Shown: positions 32,635 to 45,585 of the stretch, piece by piece | Numbering within the stretch: position 1 is the first letter of the stretch | Layout: each line of letters begins with the position of its first letter | Source: Pleurodeles waltl | Taxonomy: Eukaryota; Chordata; Amphibia; Caudata; Salamandridae | Assembly: GCF_031143425.1 (NCBI RefSeq) | Contig: NC_090443.1 | Span: forward strand, 1,059,446,423 to 1,059,510,422 | Direction of reading: 5' to 3' | DNA length: 64,000 nt | Position numbers and translations under genes: made by a program | The notes under the pieces: model-generated | Told to the model about the DNA's origin: nothing | Seen by the model: the letters and a program-made list of their open reading frames with translations, nothing else | The model's database searches: none

Positions 32635-35600
32635 TGGCCTGGCTTGTGGTGGGTACCTGTGGTACTTACACCTTATACCAGGTCAAGTTAGCCTTTATTA
32701 GTGAAATGTAGTCAGTGTCTGGAAGCCAGGCTCTCTAGGGCTACAGTGGATGAGCAGCCAAGGACTAACTAAAGATATGCAAAGCTCATGCAATATCACT
32801 CTAGTCACACAATACTCACACACATGAAAGAAAATACTCAGTGTTACAAAAACAAATATACTTTATTTTGGTGACACAAAGATCAAAAATACCATAGATG
32901 CTGTACTCCCTTACGAGTTAAGTAATACACAAATTATATACACTTACATACAGAAATATAGGTAAATCAGTTAGGAAACAGTGCAATTAGTGAATATCAC
33001 CATAGGTAGAAATGGGCCTGGGGGAACAAAAACCATATACTAAGAAAGTGGAATGGGACGGTCGGTTTCCCACCAAGGCAAGGGTAGTGTGTAGAGGGGT
33101 GCTGGGAGTACTAGAAAACCCCAAAGGTTAGTTAGTACTAGAACCCACCCCAGAGCCCAGGAAAGCAGGAAAAAAACACAGTAACTTTGCTAGAAGACAC
33201 ACATACACAAGTAAGAATATTATGCAAGAACCAGAAGTGACTGCAAGACACCAACAGTGCATTCCTGGACCTGAATACCTGTGGAAGGAGGGGACCAAGC
33301 CCAAAAAGCACAGAAGAGTCCAGGAAGAACAAGAGGCCCCGCTAACCCAGATTATGTTGCTAAAGGAGAACCACTCGTAAAGAAGAACAGTCAGTATTGC
33401 ACCCAAGAAGACGTGTTCCTGGTTGGTGCAAGTGATGTCCTACACCGGATGAAGGATTGCAGTCGAGTTTGCGTCAGTGAAGTCTACCCACAAGCCTTGG
33501 CCCACGCATGCTGACCGGGACCAGGAAGGACCAGGTGGACTCTATCCAGGAGGGGGAGTCGAAGGGGGCTCTTAGCAACTCAGGGAGCCCACAGAAGACC
33601 AGGCAGTGCACACAGGAGTCCCACAGCACGGGAACAAAGAAGGTGAAAGAGGAGGTCCATGCAGCACTCTGACAAGGGCTCCCACACCACCGGGGAACCA
33701 CTCAGGAACCTGTACGTCGCAGGATAAAGTGCTGGGCCCTGGACTTCAAGGTGCATGAAGAACTTCATGAAAGGGTGCCCACGGGCCTGGACAACTGCAA
33801 CCCATAAGGTGCACAGGGATACTGTCTAGCGTGGGAGGCAAGCTCTTACTGCCACTAAATTTGGAAAGTGGGACGCCAGGACCATCAGGACCATCAGGAC
33901 CACTTCAGTCCACCACCCGTGTTGCAGGATCCACGCAGCTCAGCAGGAGAGGGGATCCTCACTACTGGTGGTTGATGTAGTAGTTGCCTGCTGGAGCAGG
34001 GGAGTGATGCCTTTACCCCACAAGGAGATTCCTTTGATCTTTTGGTACAGGCTGAAGATAGGCCGTCCTCAGAGGGTGCACTGCCAGGAAACAGTTGCAG
34101 TTGCTGGCAGGAGCTGAAGATACAATGTTGCAGATGTCGTCTTTTCTTCTGTCGCTTAGGCTCTCATTATTCTAATGAGACTACTGGATTTTGAGCTGCA
34201 GAATCACCTACGGTATGGGAGACTGAGTTTTAGCCACTACAGGTGACACCTGTCTCCCTAATCCGGGTTTTGCTCCGGCTTACTAGCAGAGCCTCATCTC
34301 TACCCAAAGGCAAGGATGATTGGGCAGCAGAGCGCATGACATAATTGATTTCTCAGGGAAACCGTGGTCACTCAGGTCTTATCTTTTTCTCTCAGTTACA
34401 TTAGTCTCACATACACAATGACAAACAGAGGCAGTATCTGTTTCAATAAAGTTTTAATCTTAGATAGCAAAGCATGTACTGAAATAACCAGATGATACAG
34501 CATTACAAGATTAAAATTGTGACAAGGAGAGTAAAGGGTAGAAAAAACGCTACCATATTATCATTAGATTCAATAGACTAAGTCCTTCCTAGACTTCTAA
34601 TAGAGCACAGCACTCTAATTCTGCCCTTCAGGCTTCCCGGGAAATACATCATCCCCCATACCTGAGCAAAGGCCTGAAGTCTGCATAAACAGCTGTAGCG
34701 AAGCGTTCAGCAAACAGCATACAGTCGTAGTTCTCTGGCTGGAATTTCCCTCTAACGTGTGAGGGACAGGGAAGTGTTTATATAATAAAACAGCTGATGT
34801 TCTGAGAAAATGTCCCTATGTACGGATGTGTGTTTTTCTATGAATACCAGAGACAAAACTTTTACCACGTTCACCAGAAACCTATCTTACTACAACATTG
34901 AACGAAGCACAGAGTGAGCAAGAATGTCTTGTTTGAAAACGTAGAGCTGGCCTAGGCAAAAACAGCTAGATAGAGAGAAATAAAACAAGATAGCAAAAGT
35001 GGCTATTGTAAGAATAATAAACAAAGCTGAATGAAATATATATAGGTTAAAGTGCACAGCAACAGGCCTAGTATGTTAAAGTAACGTGCATGGAGCTATA
35101 ACTAAAATGGCTACACAACACTTCTTTGTTGCGGTTGTAGAGTACCTGGAGGGTCCCGATGCAGTTTCTTCAGTGAGAAGGTGAAGTGGAGGATGCAGAG
35201 GAATCCTGCTGAAGTCTTGCAATCCGAATCTGAAGACCCACCCAACGAAGAGACCTTAAATTGCCCTAAAAGGGGGATTGGTCAGCTAAGCAGGTAAGTA
35301 CCTACCAGGGGAGGGCTCTGATGTCATCTGCTGGCACTGGCCACTCAGATGCTCCTAGAGTTCCCTACCACCATGGCATCCAATGTGGCAATACCCAGGG
35401 ACTTTCTGGAGGAGCTCTGAGCACCACCCCTGGGGTGGTGAGGGACAGGGGAGTGGCTACTCCTCTTTCCCTTGTCCAGTTTTGCACCAGAGCAGGGACT
35501 GGGGGTCCCTAAACTGGTGTAGACTGGATTATGCAAGGAGGGCACCAAATGTGCCCTTCAAAGCATTTCCAGTGGGTTGGGGAGGCTACCCCTTCCAAGC

Positions 35601-36145
35601 CTGTAACAGCTTTTTCCAAAGGGGGAGGGTATAACACCCCTCTCCCAAAGGAAACCCTTTGTTCTGCCTTCCTGGGCTTGAGCTTCTCAAGGAGGGCAGA
35701 AATCTGTCTCTGAGGTGGGAACAGCTGGGGCTGCCTGAAAGACCTCAGAAGGCTGCAATGGCAATACTGAGGGTCTTCTAAGGAGCCCCCAGAGTGAATG
35801 GAATCATACAACCAATGCTTGCAAAAGCCTTGGGGTATGATTCCAACGTGTTTGATACCAAACATGCCTATGTTCGGAGTTACCATTATGAAGCTGGACG
35901 TAGGACCTATGTCCGTACACGAGTAAAATGGCATCCCCGCACTCACAAAGTCCGGACAAATGGGCCTGGAGTTCATGAGGGCACCTCTGCTAGTGCAGGG
36001 GTGCCCTCACACACTGGTACTTTGCACCCTGCCATAAGGGCTGGAGGGCCTGTCATAGGGGTGTCTTATAAGTGACCTGGTTGCACATTTTTCACACAGG
36101 CTGCAATGGCAGTACTGCAGAAGCCTTTGCATGGGAAACTCCCTA
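32635..36145 (-). repeat. 3-kb LTR family copy interrupted by a retroviral LTR
   Basis: Starts TGTAGGAGGC like the complete copies and follows them to 34149, then from 35121 to about 36145, where it is truncated after gggaaactccc. The gap holds a 971-bp LTR (34150-35120). It is more diverged than the copies at 15935 and 51690. Confidence 0.8.
34150..35120 (-). mobile_element. Retrovirus-type solo LTR, 971 bp
   Basis: Begins TGTCGCTTAGG and ends ACACAACA, flanked by a perfect 4-bp duplication CTTC (34146-34149, 35121-35124), and splits a 3-kb LTR family copy whose sequence resumes at once. A 4-bp duplication is usual for gamma-like and foamy retroviruses, unlike the 5 bp of Ty3/gypsy. Some blocks (ctcacatacacaatg, tttcaataaagttttaat) loosely resemble the LTR at 38495-39147, so it may be a relative of that retrovirus. 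Orientation is a guess from that resemblance. Confidence 0.75.
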
Positions 36146-38494
36146 GAGACTTCTCCAGGGCAAACAGTTCAGAGAAGGGCCCTATTGTGGGCTCACTTTG
36201 ATGATGATAACTTGGTAATGGATCTGGGTCTGAAGCAGAAGGAGGAGGCGGGTGTGGCTATATGTGATATGGGGGGCTATGGAAGGGCTGCAGGTGAATA
36301 ACCTGGGCCAAAGAAGTCTGTTCAGGCAGTGGAGAACAAGGCTGCTCCCTGTGGTAAGTATAGCCAAGCCGGCATTGTCCAATGAGGGTGTGTGAGGGAT
36401 GTGGCAAAGGTCCATAGAATGCTTTAGGAATGGATAGCCATCTCCCTGGTATTGATGAGGGTGACACAACCGGGGTGGATGGGATCTATTCTTCAAGGGG
36501 TTAGAGGTCTGAAACTGGCCTGGGGGAAGCTTAGAATAATGGTGGCCATAATCCAGAAGGGAAACATGTGGAGGGTGAGTCCTATGGCAGTGGGGAAGGG
36601 AGACCAGGCAGGACAGGTGAATGTCAAGGCAGAAGAATTGCGTGAGAATAGTGTAAACGGGATTGGTATCAGTAAGGTGGCAAGTGGCCAAAAAGAGATG
36701 CCAGCTGGCACTCCTGTGGAGAAAGTCCAGGAGGTGATTCTGATGATTACAGGGCACACTCATGGGGAGGGGATCAGCAGGTAGAAAGAGGGGGTCAGGG
36801 ATGTCAGAGGTGTGGTGGTTTTGGTGGCAGTGGAGTTGAGCGGATGCAAAGAGCATTGTGGGAATCGTAGGAGGGGATTTTGGTGGTACAGCAGAAAGGG
36901 AAAGTAGGAAACCAAGGAGCGAGTGTGGGACTTGTCAGTGTTGTTAAGTGCAGGTCAGACCACAGCAGTTCATTCAGCAGTGCGGGCAGGTTCAGGTATG
37001 ACTCAGGGGTGGCAGAAGGGGAATAACACGATGGAGAATGACCCAGTGGGAGGGGGTCACAGGGGAGTGCAGCCACGGCAAAGGGGAGTGATGTTCTATT
37101 GCTATAAATTAGTCTTGTGGATCCCATGGTGGGGGACACTTGATGAAGATGACTAAGGATAATATTTAGGCTAATGAGTATTTAGATTTGTTTAAATTGC
37201 TGTATAGGGAGATGGTAAGTACAGAAGGCTGGAACGCAGAGGCAGAGGCTTTTTTTTCAGCTAAGAAAATAGAACAAAATGCAGAATTACTCTTACTGCG
37301 TAAACTGACACTTATATCTTAAATAGATGCAAGGATGCAATCTGAGCTAAGAAAATGCAATAGAAAAGAAACAGCAGCGCAAGCAGGCTTTTAGGCTTGC
37401 TATATGTGCCCTTGTTTTCTTCCCCTATTCACTCTTAAGTATGCCAGCGAGCCTAATCACATTTTTATTGGGAATTCCATGTCAAAGAGTAACGTGGAAT
37501 TACATAATTTACTCTGATGTAACTGAAATTCCACCAGGCCTGGTTACAAGCCTTTTCCAGATTCAGGGGCTGGGCTAAAGACCACATATTCTTGCAAGAG
37601 AACGGCCCCGCAGTAGGCTCCGGGCCACTGCTAGGGGTGTTGAGAAATGCTTATGGCCTTCAAGCTTGCTGGCATGGGACTTAGGCGCTCACCTGTTTCG
37701 GATAGGGGTAGCGGCAGAGGGTTTCCAGCTAGGGATGAGGGAAGACAGACTGAAGGATTTGGGTTGGTGGTGAAGCTGTTGTGTGTGAAGGTATGTTTGG
37801 CAAAAAATGAACTAAAGTGTTGTTTGCTTTATTAGCAGATGCTCCTTGTGCAGAGTCTCATTGGTGGGATATACAGATCTGCAACCACTCCTTGGTGAAG
37901 TGGGCAAGGGTGCAGGCCGAGAGGCAATTTGGGGCAAACCAGTGAAAGGGCCACAAATTGTTAATTTGAGATCCAGTTCGAAGGCCACTAAATGGTTAAT
38001 GTGGGTTCGAGGACCACAAGTACTTATGGCATTTTAAAGGTTCTGTGGAGTTCAGAAATGTTCAGGGGTGGCATGTTGGGGGTGGGAGTTTCTTAGACAG
38101 ACTGGTTGGAACCTTCTATTAGCCCAGGTAACAGGGAAGATTGTGTGGTTCAACCGAAGAGCTAGGTGCGAAGCTTGCCAGTAGTAAATAAAGCAGCCAT
38201 TTGCACTTGAAGGAAGCAGATTCATTACATCATTTCCTCCCAAGATGAGCCTGAGAATGGATAGGACTGAGGCTCCCTGTTTAAGGGGCTTGGGAGGACA
38301 GAGCCGGAATGACACAGTGACGGCTGTAGGGCTGCCCATAAAGAGTCAGCGCATACGCGGGTGAGCATGCTTTCTGTTGGGACAGCTCCCAAGCTAAAGC
38401 CCACCACTAACCATGGTAAATGGGTTTACGGTGTGAATTGGGTTTTCTATTGTTGTGGGACTGCTTTTGTTCTGTTTCAATGTCGCTATGGGGC
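36146..38494. other. Unassigned; possible DIRS-like relic
   Basis: There is no confident gene. A plus-strand frame at about 37855-37940 reads CNHSLVKWARVQAERQFGAN, and a minus-strand frame at about 38225-38290 reads SVLSILRLILGGNDVMNLL. Both resemble pieces of the SGNH-hydrolase-like domain of vertebrate DIRS retrotransposons, but they are on opposite strands. The rest (36180-37160) has long Pro/His-rich frames I cannot place. Confidence 0.25.
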
Positions 38495-39147
38495 TGTAGT
38501 AGTTTGAATCTTGCTCTACGCAAGACTGCTAGTTTAAAGATGACAGTACTTATGTTTGTAGGCGACTAGGCCAGTCCTACAACAAGTCACAACTGTCGTC
38601 CCAGTCCTCCTGGCTCACAAGCAGCACCTCACCAAAAACCCAAACAGTAAGAGGTGATTTGCGGCAGCATTTACGCATGGACTCAATAGTGCGACATCTC
38701 AGGGAGAGTCGTGGTTAAATGGAGATTACTCCTTTCTCACATGAACAACATGTCTCAGTCAAACACACATACAATGCAAGAGATGCAGTGAGTTTTCAAT
38801 AGGTTTTATTAACGAGACTGCATCTACGATAAGTTGCATGGGCTGCAATGACTAGGATAATGAATAATGCAAGGAACAGAATGGTAAAGACAAGAGTCTT
38901 TCCCTCAAAAGCACAAAGTGGGAAAGTACATAATGCGAATACCTACATCTAATAGTGGCGCCTTAACAGAGTGGCACTGATAGCATGAAACAAAAACATT
39001 GTCCTAACTAAAAACAATGAAGCCATCTTGGAAAGATATAATTAAATAATTGTGCTAAAAGTCACTGGGTGGCAGGGGCACAGGTCAGCAAGCCAGAAGG
39101 CTAAGCTAGCTCCTGCTTCAAATTAAAACAAGATATGATTCACTACA
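38495..39147 (-). repeat. Retroviral 3' LTR
   Basis: 653 bp, TGTAGTAG...CACTACA, an inverted TGTAGT/ACTACA terminus. It aligns with 55805-56630 except for about 393 bp (56204-56596) missing here. The polyadenylation signal AATAAA is at plus 38805-38810 on the minus strand. Confidence 0.88.
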
Positions 39148-39161
39148 CCCTCCCCATTGCC
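39148..39161 (-). promoter_or_regulatory. Polypurine tract
   Basis: The minus strand reads GGCAATGGGGAGGG directly against the TGTAGTG start of the 3' LTR, the usual place for plus-strand priming. Confidence 0.75.
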
Positions 39162-39405
39162 GGAATAAGTATGACGCCATAGGATGATGCCATTGAAGGC
39201 GAATGAACCAAGGCTAAAAATGCTCTGGAATAAAACAAGCAAAAATCATTTAAAAAATACAACTAAAATCTGATTAAAAGCTTGTTAAAAATAGCTAAAA
39301 CATACAAAGAGACATTATGTCGACCATGGCAAGCAAAGCAGGTCAAAGTTATTAATAAACTTTAAACTTTAGAATAGGCCAATGGTCAAATCGATCTAAC
39401 AGTAG

Positions 39406-39860
39406 TCATGATCTAGAAGAGAAGCCATTGAATGGAAAGGTCCTCAGGAAAAAGGCCACATCGTCAGATGTCCGATCGATGACAGGATAGGCAGACAGGT
39501 CCAGGGAGCAGTTGTGTGTGTCATTCTCATGTGTAAGACCACCTGCAGGGGCGGTACCATCCACAGTGCCAAAGAGAGCCAGCTCATCCACCAGGGGCGA
39601 CTCAAAAGTCGCTTTGCGAATCACCCTTAGTCTCAAGGGGCGCAACCGTAAATTAGCTCTCATTGGGAACATCAGTGGTTCTTGGTCAACAGGAGGCGCT
39701 GGTGGAACAGCAAGGCACACTGTAGGCAAATGTTTGAAGAGGCACCACGCGCAGCGAAAAACTGGCTGCACACCCCATAGGACTGGTCTGAATGACTATG
39801 ACCAGTCACGCTCCAACTCTTCCAGCAAAGGAGCATTAAACAACTGAACCATGCATTCAC
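39406..39860 (-). pseudogene. Accessory-frame candidate of the retrovirus
   Basis: Between the env stop region (39857) and the 3' LTR, a minus-strand frame of 121 codons (39406-39771) and an overlapping 62-codon frame (39672-39860) are open. Foamy viruses carry their transactivator and bet frames here. No domain is recognisable, and an open frame of this size could be chance. Confidence 0.35.
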
Positions 39861-40312
39861 GGCATTGCTGGGCTGGTTGTAGTGGCTCCATTACTCTGTT
39901 CGGTGGGAAAGACACAACCACAGTGAATCAGAAGCAATAGCAATAGTAACCCACCTATTAACATCAAAGTCAAAGGAAAGCCACCAAACACACCAGAAAA
40001 GAGTGAATGGATGGCTGAAGGAATGACTCCAAAATAGGTCTGGAAGATGGACACAAATCCAGACCCAACAGCCTTAAAGAAATGGACAATCTCCATAGTG
40101 CTTGAAGCATTGAAAATTCTGGATACCAGCACTCCAAAGTGCTTGGGGAAGTTGATATTTAATAGGGATTGTATCTCGGCTGATGATCTTGCTATCTGGA
40201 GAGCATACGTCTCTCTAGCCGTTGTCAACACAACTTGTTTCTGGAACAGTAGCGCCTTTAGTCTGCTCAGCTTGTCATAATTTACATTAGTAGTATCAAT
40301 GTGAGGCCACAT
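39857..40312 (-). pseudogene. env: Env transmembrane subunit, C-terminal part
   Basis: A 151-codon frame with a helical ectodomain portion, then a long hydrophobic anchor of about 22 residues dominated by Leu and Gly (about 39905-39970) and a short tail. This is the order expected at the C-terminus of a retroviral transmembrane glycoprotein. Upstream env (40313-40600) is broken by stops. Confidence 0.65.
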
Positions 40313-40639
40313 TTCTGCTACTCTTATCTCTTGTGTAGGGGGGAATAAAACATGTCTTCAACACGTAATGACCTTAGAGACTGAAATTGCATGGGCAATT
40401 CCTGGTTGCATACCGCAAAAAGCTTTGGTCGCTCAGCACCACATAACTTCCATTTGAAAGTACATCAAATGCTGGTCAAATTAAAGGGACCTTTCAGAAA
40501 ACAGGCCAAGTTTGCAACTCCCGCATTGCAAAGGCCACGAAGGGACACCTGTTTTCAGATCATTGAATGACTAACAGTAGTCTCACATTCGCTTCTGCTA
40601 AGAAAGACCCATGTTTCACTGTTCAGACATTTATATTCA

Positions 40640-43246
40640 AAGGGCAACTCCCACTCTTTTTAGGTCGAGCCTAGGCAGCACGCATGCGCTGTCTCTCGGA
40701 CTGTTGCAATTGCTCTGTGGGCTTTATGCCCACCTACTGGCTTGTTATTGGCTGTGTGCTTGTTATAATTATATTCTTTGTTTGCTATTGGTTTCTGGCA
40801 TGCATTTGTCATGCCTCCCTTTGTGTTTATTACTCCCAAAGCGCAGCGACCAAGTACAATCTTCTTACACAGGTTTCCTTTTTTAGATGTTTGTGGAACT
40901 TTTTTTTGTTAGTATTTGTAGTCGCACTGAAGCGATCAGTCGGTTAAGAGCCGGTTGCCTGTTGCCTTCAACTTGTGTTTGCACAGCTTTGGTTAGTACA
41001 TTTTAAAACGTGTTTAAAAATAACTGTGCGCGCATTGTTTTATTGTTATTCACAGTTTTGGTTATTATTCATTATTTTGGAATACATGCTTTCTTACCTA
41101 AACATTCTGTCACGCACATACACACATCTTTCTTCCACACAGAAGCGCTCTCTTTTACACATACATACTGTATCTCAGACACATCACTCACAGAGACATT
41201 CAGATGTATTTTATTTTACGTTTACACCATGTCAGGTCAACATTGTAGTGTGGGCCTTGCTTTTCACATCGTGTTTTTTTTTTTTGGTTTAGTAAGTTTT
41301 AAAACAAACTTAAATAAACCACTGCGTGTATTAGCTTTCATCTAGTGTTTGTAGTTTTACTTTGGTTAGTAAACTTAAAAACGTGCTTAAATATAGCAGT
41401 GTATGCATTTGTTTTCGTTGAGTTTGCAGAGTCTTAATTATTATTAATTACCTTGCAGCTATATTAGTCAAAGGTTCTGTGCTTATATTGGTTTTTATAA
41501 CACACACACGCTCTCTCACATACATACGCACATCTTCTCTCCCACACACTCGGGTTTTCTCTTTATCTCACACACAAACTGTTTTTATTTTTTTGGTCTC
41601 TTTCCCGCATTCAGCACTTTATTTTTTTCTGTCTCTCTCTTTCCCTCTGTCACACACTGCACTAACTTTTTCACATACACACTGTCTCTCTCACACTTTA
41701 TCCTCTCTTTCTTTCTCACACACATACGCTCGGTTACTTATACAAGCTCTCACTCACATACATACATCCTTTTTGTAATACACACGCGCTTTCTCTTACA
41801 CACACATGCTGTCCCAAACACATCATTCACAGAGACATTCATATAGACTTTATTCGAAGTTTTCACCATGTCAGGTTAATATCGCAGCGCGCACTTTGCC
41901 TTTCATCTTGTGTTTCCACAGTCTCGGTTATTAATTAACTCGCTGCCATATTATGCAGAGTTTTCGTGCTGTTAATTGACAAAATTCAACAGTGTCCGCA
42001 CAGTTTTAATTATACACTGCCACAATTTCAAACACTGCCAGTAGAGGCTTAGTTGTGCCTGCTTAATATTTTCGTATGTCTTGGCATTTTTAAAAGACCA
42101 CAAGTGCTCTCGTAAACTTTTACTTTAGTTCCACACAGCTTAAAATAACACCAGTTACGGTTCAGCTGTGCCTGTTTAAACTTTATTATTTATTAACATC
42201 AGGTTAAAGCCCATTAGTGACAACTTTGTATTTTGTTTAGCGTTCCCCCAGTTTAAAATATTCTTATTAACAACTCAGCCTTCCAGTTTACAGAGGCACA
42301 TTTTATTTAAATACATGCTGCTACTTTTTTCCAAGGAAGAAAAGCAATTTAGCCACAAAAAGGGTCTGCAGTGGCCAGACAGAGTTCTGGAGTTTGTTGT
42401 GTTTTGGAAGATATGCCTAGCTTCAGTAGGAAGAGAATTAGCACAGCTTTAAAGATGTTATCATGAACCTAAACCGCAGGTGCGGATGTTGAAGGTGATG
42501 TTCACACTATGCTAATTCTATCTTCACTGAAGACCAGTGGGATGTTTGATGAATACAGCCTAGTTTTTTTACAATTTCACACCACTCCAGACTTTGGCCT
42601 TATTTTCGTTTAGTCATTTTATAAACGTTTGTAAATCTAGCAGGGTATAGGTTGCCTTTTACATCGTGTTTGCTCATTTTTAGTTTTAACATTGGAAATA
42701 ATGCCTACATTCAACATTGCGCTTTTTGTGTTTTCTGTAAAGTGTGCACAGATTTAGTTAGAAAATTTCGAGACATGTTTAAATATAACATTGTGTGCAT
42801 ATGCATCAGTGGGCCCACTTTTACGGATTAAGTATTTTGCAGTGATCTTATGCAAAGTTAATTTGCTGTTATATTGGTACTCATAACACACATTCACTCT
42901 CTCACATTTCTACGTTCTTACGGACAGACACTATTTTCGTTTACACACATACGCTATTTCACTTTCTCTTACTTACACACTCTCTGTCTTTCTTTTTCTC
43001 TGTCACTATTCAACTCTTTCATTCATACAGCATTCTCTCTCTTTCTCGCACGCCTTACTCACACAATAACTCTCTTACACACACACTATCTTTTTGTTTA
43101 CTTTATTCTCTAGATGTCATCTAGTCATCAAAGACATTCTTCAAGAAATGCTCTCAATATAAACTAATAAATGAACATGCTTTATATTTAGACCAATGTC
43201 TTTTCTGCTATTCAAATAAACAATGTGCACCAAAATTTAAATACTG

Positions 43247-43289
<43 letters not shown>

Positions 43290-43495
43290 TAAAAAACAAA
43301 TAAAATCTAATAAAAAAAATACCATATTTTCTGAAATTACACTTGTTGCAGCAAACATACTATTATATGATCACAATATCATTTGTATTATAATACAATA
43401 AGATAAGCAACACCAATAGCTCAAATGATCACAAATGCGAGACCTATTGCATTGCAAATGCTTGTTTGGTATAGCTATCGCCTAGCTGCTCGTAT
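40640..43495. repeat. AT-rich block inserted in env, with long tandem unit
   Basis: No protein is recognisable. Two segments, starting near 41181 and 41819, match over at least 80 bp (cacagagacattca, accatgtcaggt) at a spacing of about 638 bp, and further weaker echoes lie near 41380 and 42768 (ttaaatata-gca/acattgtgtgca). CA/CT-rich patches recur at 41105-41200, 41500-41820 and 42890-43090. A (TA)n run lies at 43252-43288. The class of element is unknown. Confidence 0.55.
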
Positions 43496-43514
43496 CTGCC
43501 CACGGCAAGATGTT

Positions 43515-43832
43515 TCAGGCATTTCGAGGCAGATTTATAATGCCATGTAGGAGCCATGCAGTTGATGGACTTTCTGCAACTGTGAAAGGCAACTTTTCTA
43601 ACTTTTCTATATGAAGCATGGTGAAACTCACTTCACTTTTAGCCATTGTCGGTTTTTCATTCGAAAAATTAAAAGCAGCAAACAAGTCACTACCGTTAAT
43701 ATACTTCCACGAGATGTGGCCGTTTTTCAAAGTCTGTAATGTCCAACCTAACTGCATGATGGAACGCAGCTGACTTTGTCCATGGTATAAAATGGACATG
43801 CCTGTCTCATTGATATTAATCGCAGACGACAC
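43515..43832 (-). pseudogene. env: Env middle part
   Basis: An open segment of about 105 codons on the env strand, lying between the inserted AT-rich block and a MITE. It has Asn-linked glycosylation-type sites (for example NGS and NFS). By position it belongs to the surface to transmembrane junction region. The family match is by position only. Confidence 0.5.
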
Positions 43833-43835
43833 CTG

Positions 43836-44809
43836 GGGTCATTATGACCCTAGCGGTCGGCGGTAATATGGAGGAAAGTACTGCCAACAGGATGGCGGTA
43901 CTTTCCTCCATATTATGACATTGGCTGAAGCCAAACTGCCAATGTACCATACCGACCGCCACATCGGTAACGGCCGCCGGGCTGGAGGCATCAATCTCCA
44001 GCCTGGCAGCCGTCACTTACCCGCCTGCGGGATTATGACACCGCCTACCGTCATGGTTTTCATGGCTTTCTTACCACGACGAAAACCGTGGTGGTAGGCA
44101 CTATCAGTGATAGGGAATCCCTTCCCTGTCACTGATAGGGGTCTTCCCCATCCCTCTCCCCCTCCACAGGTCCCCTCCCACCCCCCCTTTCTCTCCAGAC
44201 CCCCTTCATACAAGTCCCAACCTTGACACACGCACACATGCATACACACAACCATTCCCACATTCATTCATGTGTGCATTCATCCATTCACACACACATC
44301 CACACACACTTATATACATACACGCAGACAAGCATTCACACAACTCAACATACATGCACTCACACCCTCAAACATGCACACACATACAACATGCAACACA
44401 CACACCTGCATACACACACAGACATACACATACCCCCACATACACACACAACACCCCCACCCTCCTCCCCTGTGGGATCAGCCACTTACCTGGATCCAGA
44501 GGGTCCTCCGGCAGGAGACAGGATGAGACACTGCTGCCAGCAGCAGCGTCCGCCAGCAGAACACTGCCAGGCCGTATTAATTTTCATAATACGGCTGGCA
44601 GCGGTCTACTGGCATGGCGCTGTTGCTGGCAGCAGCGCCACCTTTCTGCCATCCGCTGGCATGGCCACAGCAAGATTTCCGCCATCCTTCTGGCGGAAAT
44701 CAGGATGTGGCAATAATATGGCAGACCGGTAGCCGCGGCAACGGTCTTTTGGCGGCCGTCGCCGCATCGGTAGGCTGGTTTTTACCACCAATGTTTTAAT
44801 GAGGGCCTA
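43836..44809. mobile_element. GC-rich MITE with CA-rich centre, in env
   Basis: Ends GGGGTCATTATGACCC and TTTTAATGAGGGCC are of the GC-rich MITE type. Hairpins lie at 43870-43915, 44070-44140 and 44560-44600. The middle (44220-44465) is a CA-rich microsatellite region that accounts for the His/Thr-rich frames. Flanking trinucleotides do not match clearly. It is longer than its relatives, about 970 bp. Confidence 0.7.
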
Positions 44810-45017
44810 TGTTTGTTATGGAATAAATCCTGTTGGACAGAGTGTTCATGCCGTTGTTGACCACAGAGAAAGCCTTTTCCACATTTTCTTTGTCTATCTG
44901 TCTTAAACACGCAGCAGCTTCTATCTGAGAAAGCTTCCAGATCTCATTGTATATGGCATGGATGAATCTTTTAGATTGTGGCTTTCTTGGACCTAACAAG
45001 AAGTCCTGTAAGTCTAT

Positions 45018-45585
45018 GGCGGTCATTAGGAACATGGCGGTTGGGCCCAACATGCCGGCAGTGGCGGCTGAAGCTGCCACCCGGAATGGCGGACCGAACC
45101 GCCACATAATAAATTGGATGACGGCCGCCAGCCGCCACCCACCACCCACCACCATGCTCCCGCCGCCAGGCAGCCTGGCGGCGGGATGAAACACCATCCG
45201 CCAGGGTAGCTGTGCTACCCTGCGGATAATGTTTCAAATCCCGCCAGGAAAAGGCTGAAGGAGGGGGTGCCAAAAAGGGCAGTGCAGGGGCCCCCGTGCA
45301 GGCCCCCGTTGCGCATGTCACTGCCTGATTTACGGGCAGTGACATGCACAACGGGTGCTGCTGCACCCGCCGCACACCAACATTGGCAGCGGTTCCTCAT
45401 GGAGCCGCCCTCAATGTTGCGGCCTTGTTCCCCACCAGGCCGGCGGGCGGAGACACTGTCTCCGTCAGCCGGCCTGGTGGGGAAAACATGATATGGCCGG
45501 CAGGTTTTCCTGGAGGCTGGCGGTCGATGGAATGACCGCCAGCCTGAACATAGCCGGAAATCCCGCCGTGTTCAAAATGACTGCC
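45018..45585. mobile_element. GC-rich hairpin MITE in env
   Basis: 568 bp, ends GGCGGTCATT and AATGACTGCC, perfect TAT duplication (45015-45017, 45586-45588). It contains a stem at about 45314-45346 (catgtcactgcc...ggcagtgacatg) in the position of the cactgtctgc stem of other copies, with both arms altered. Confidence 0.85.

Noticed and set aside
43252..43288. Regulatory TATA cluster
   Set aside because: A plain (TA)n microsatellite without nearby gene context.
44223..44732. 169-codon His/Thr-rich frame
   Set aside because: Produced by a CA-rich microsatellite inside a MITE.
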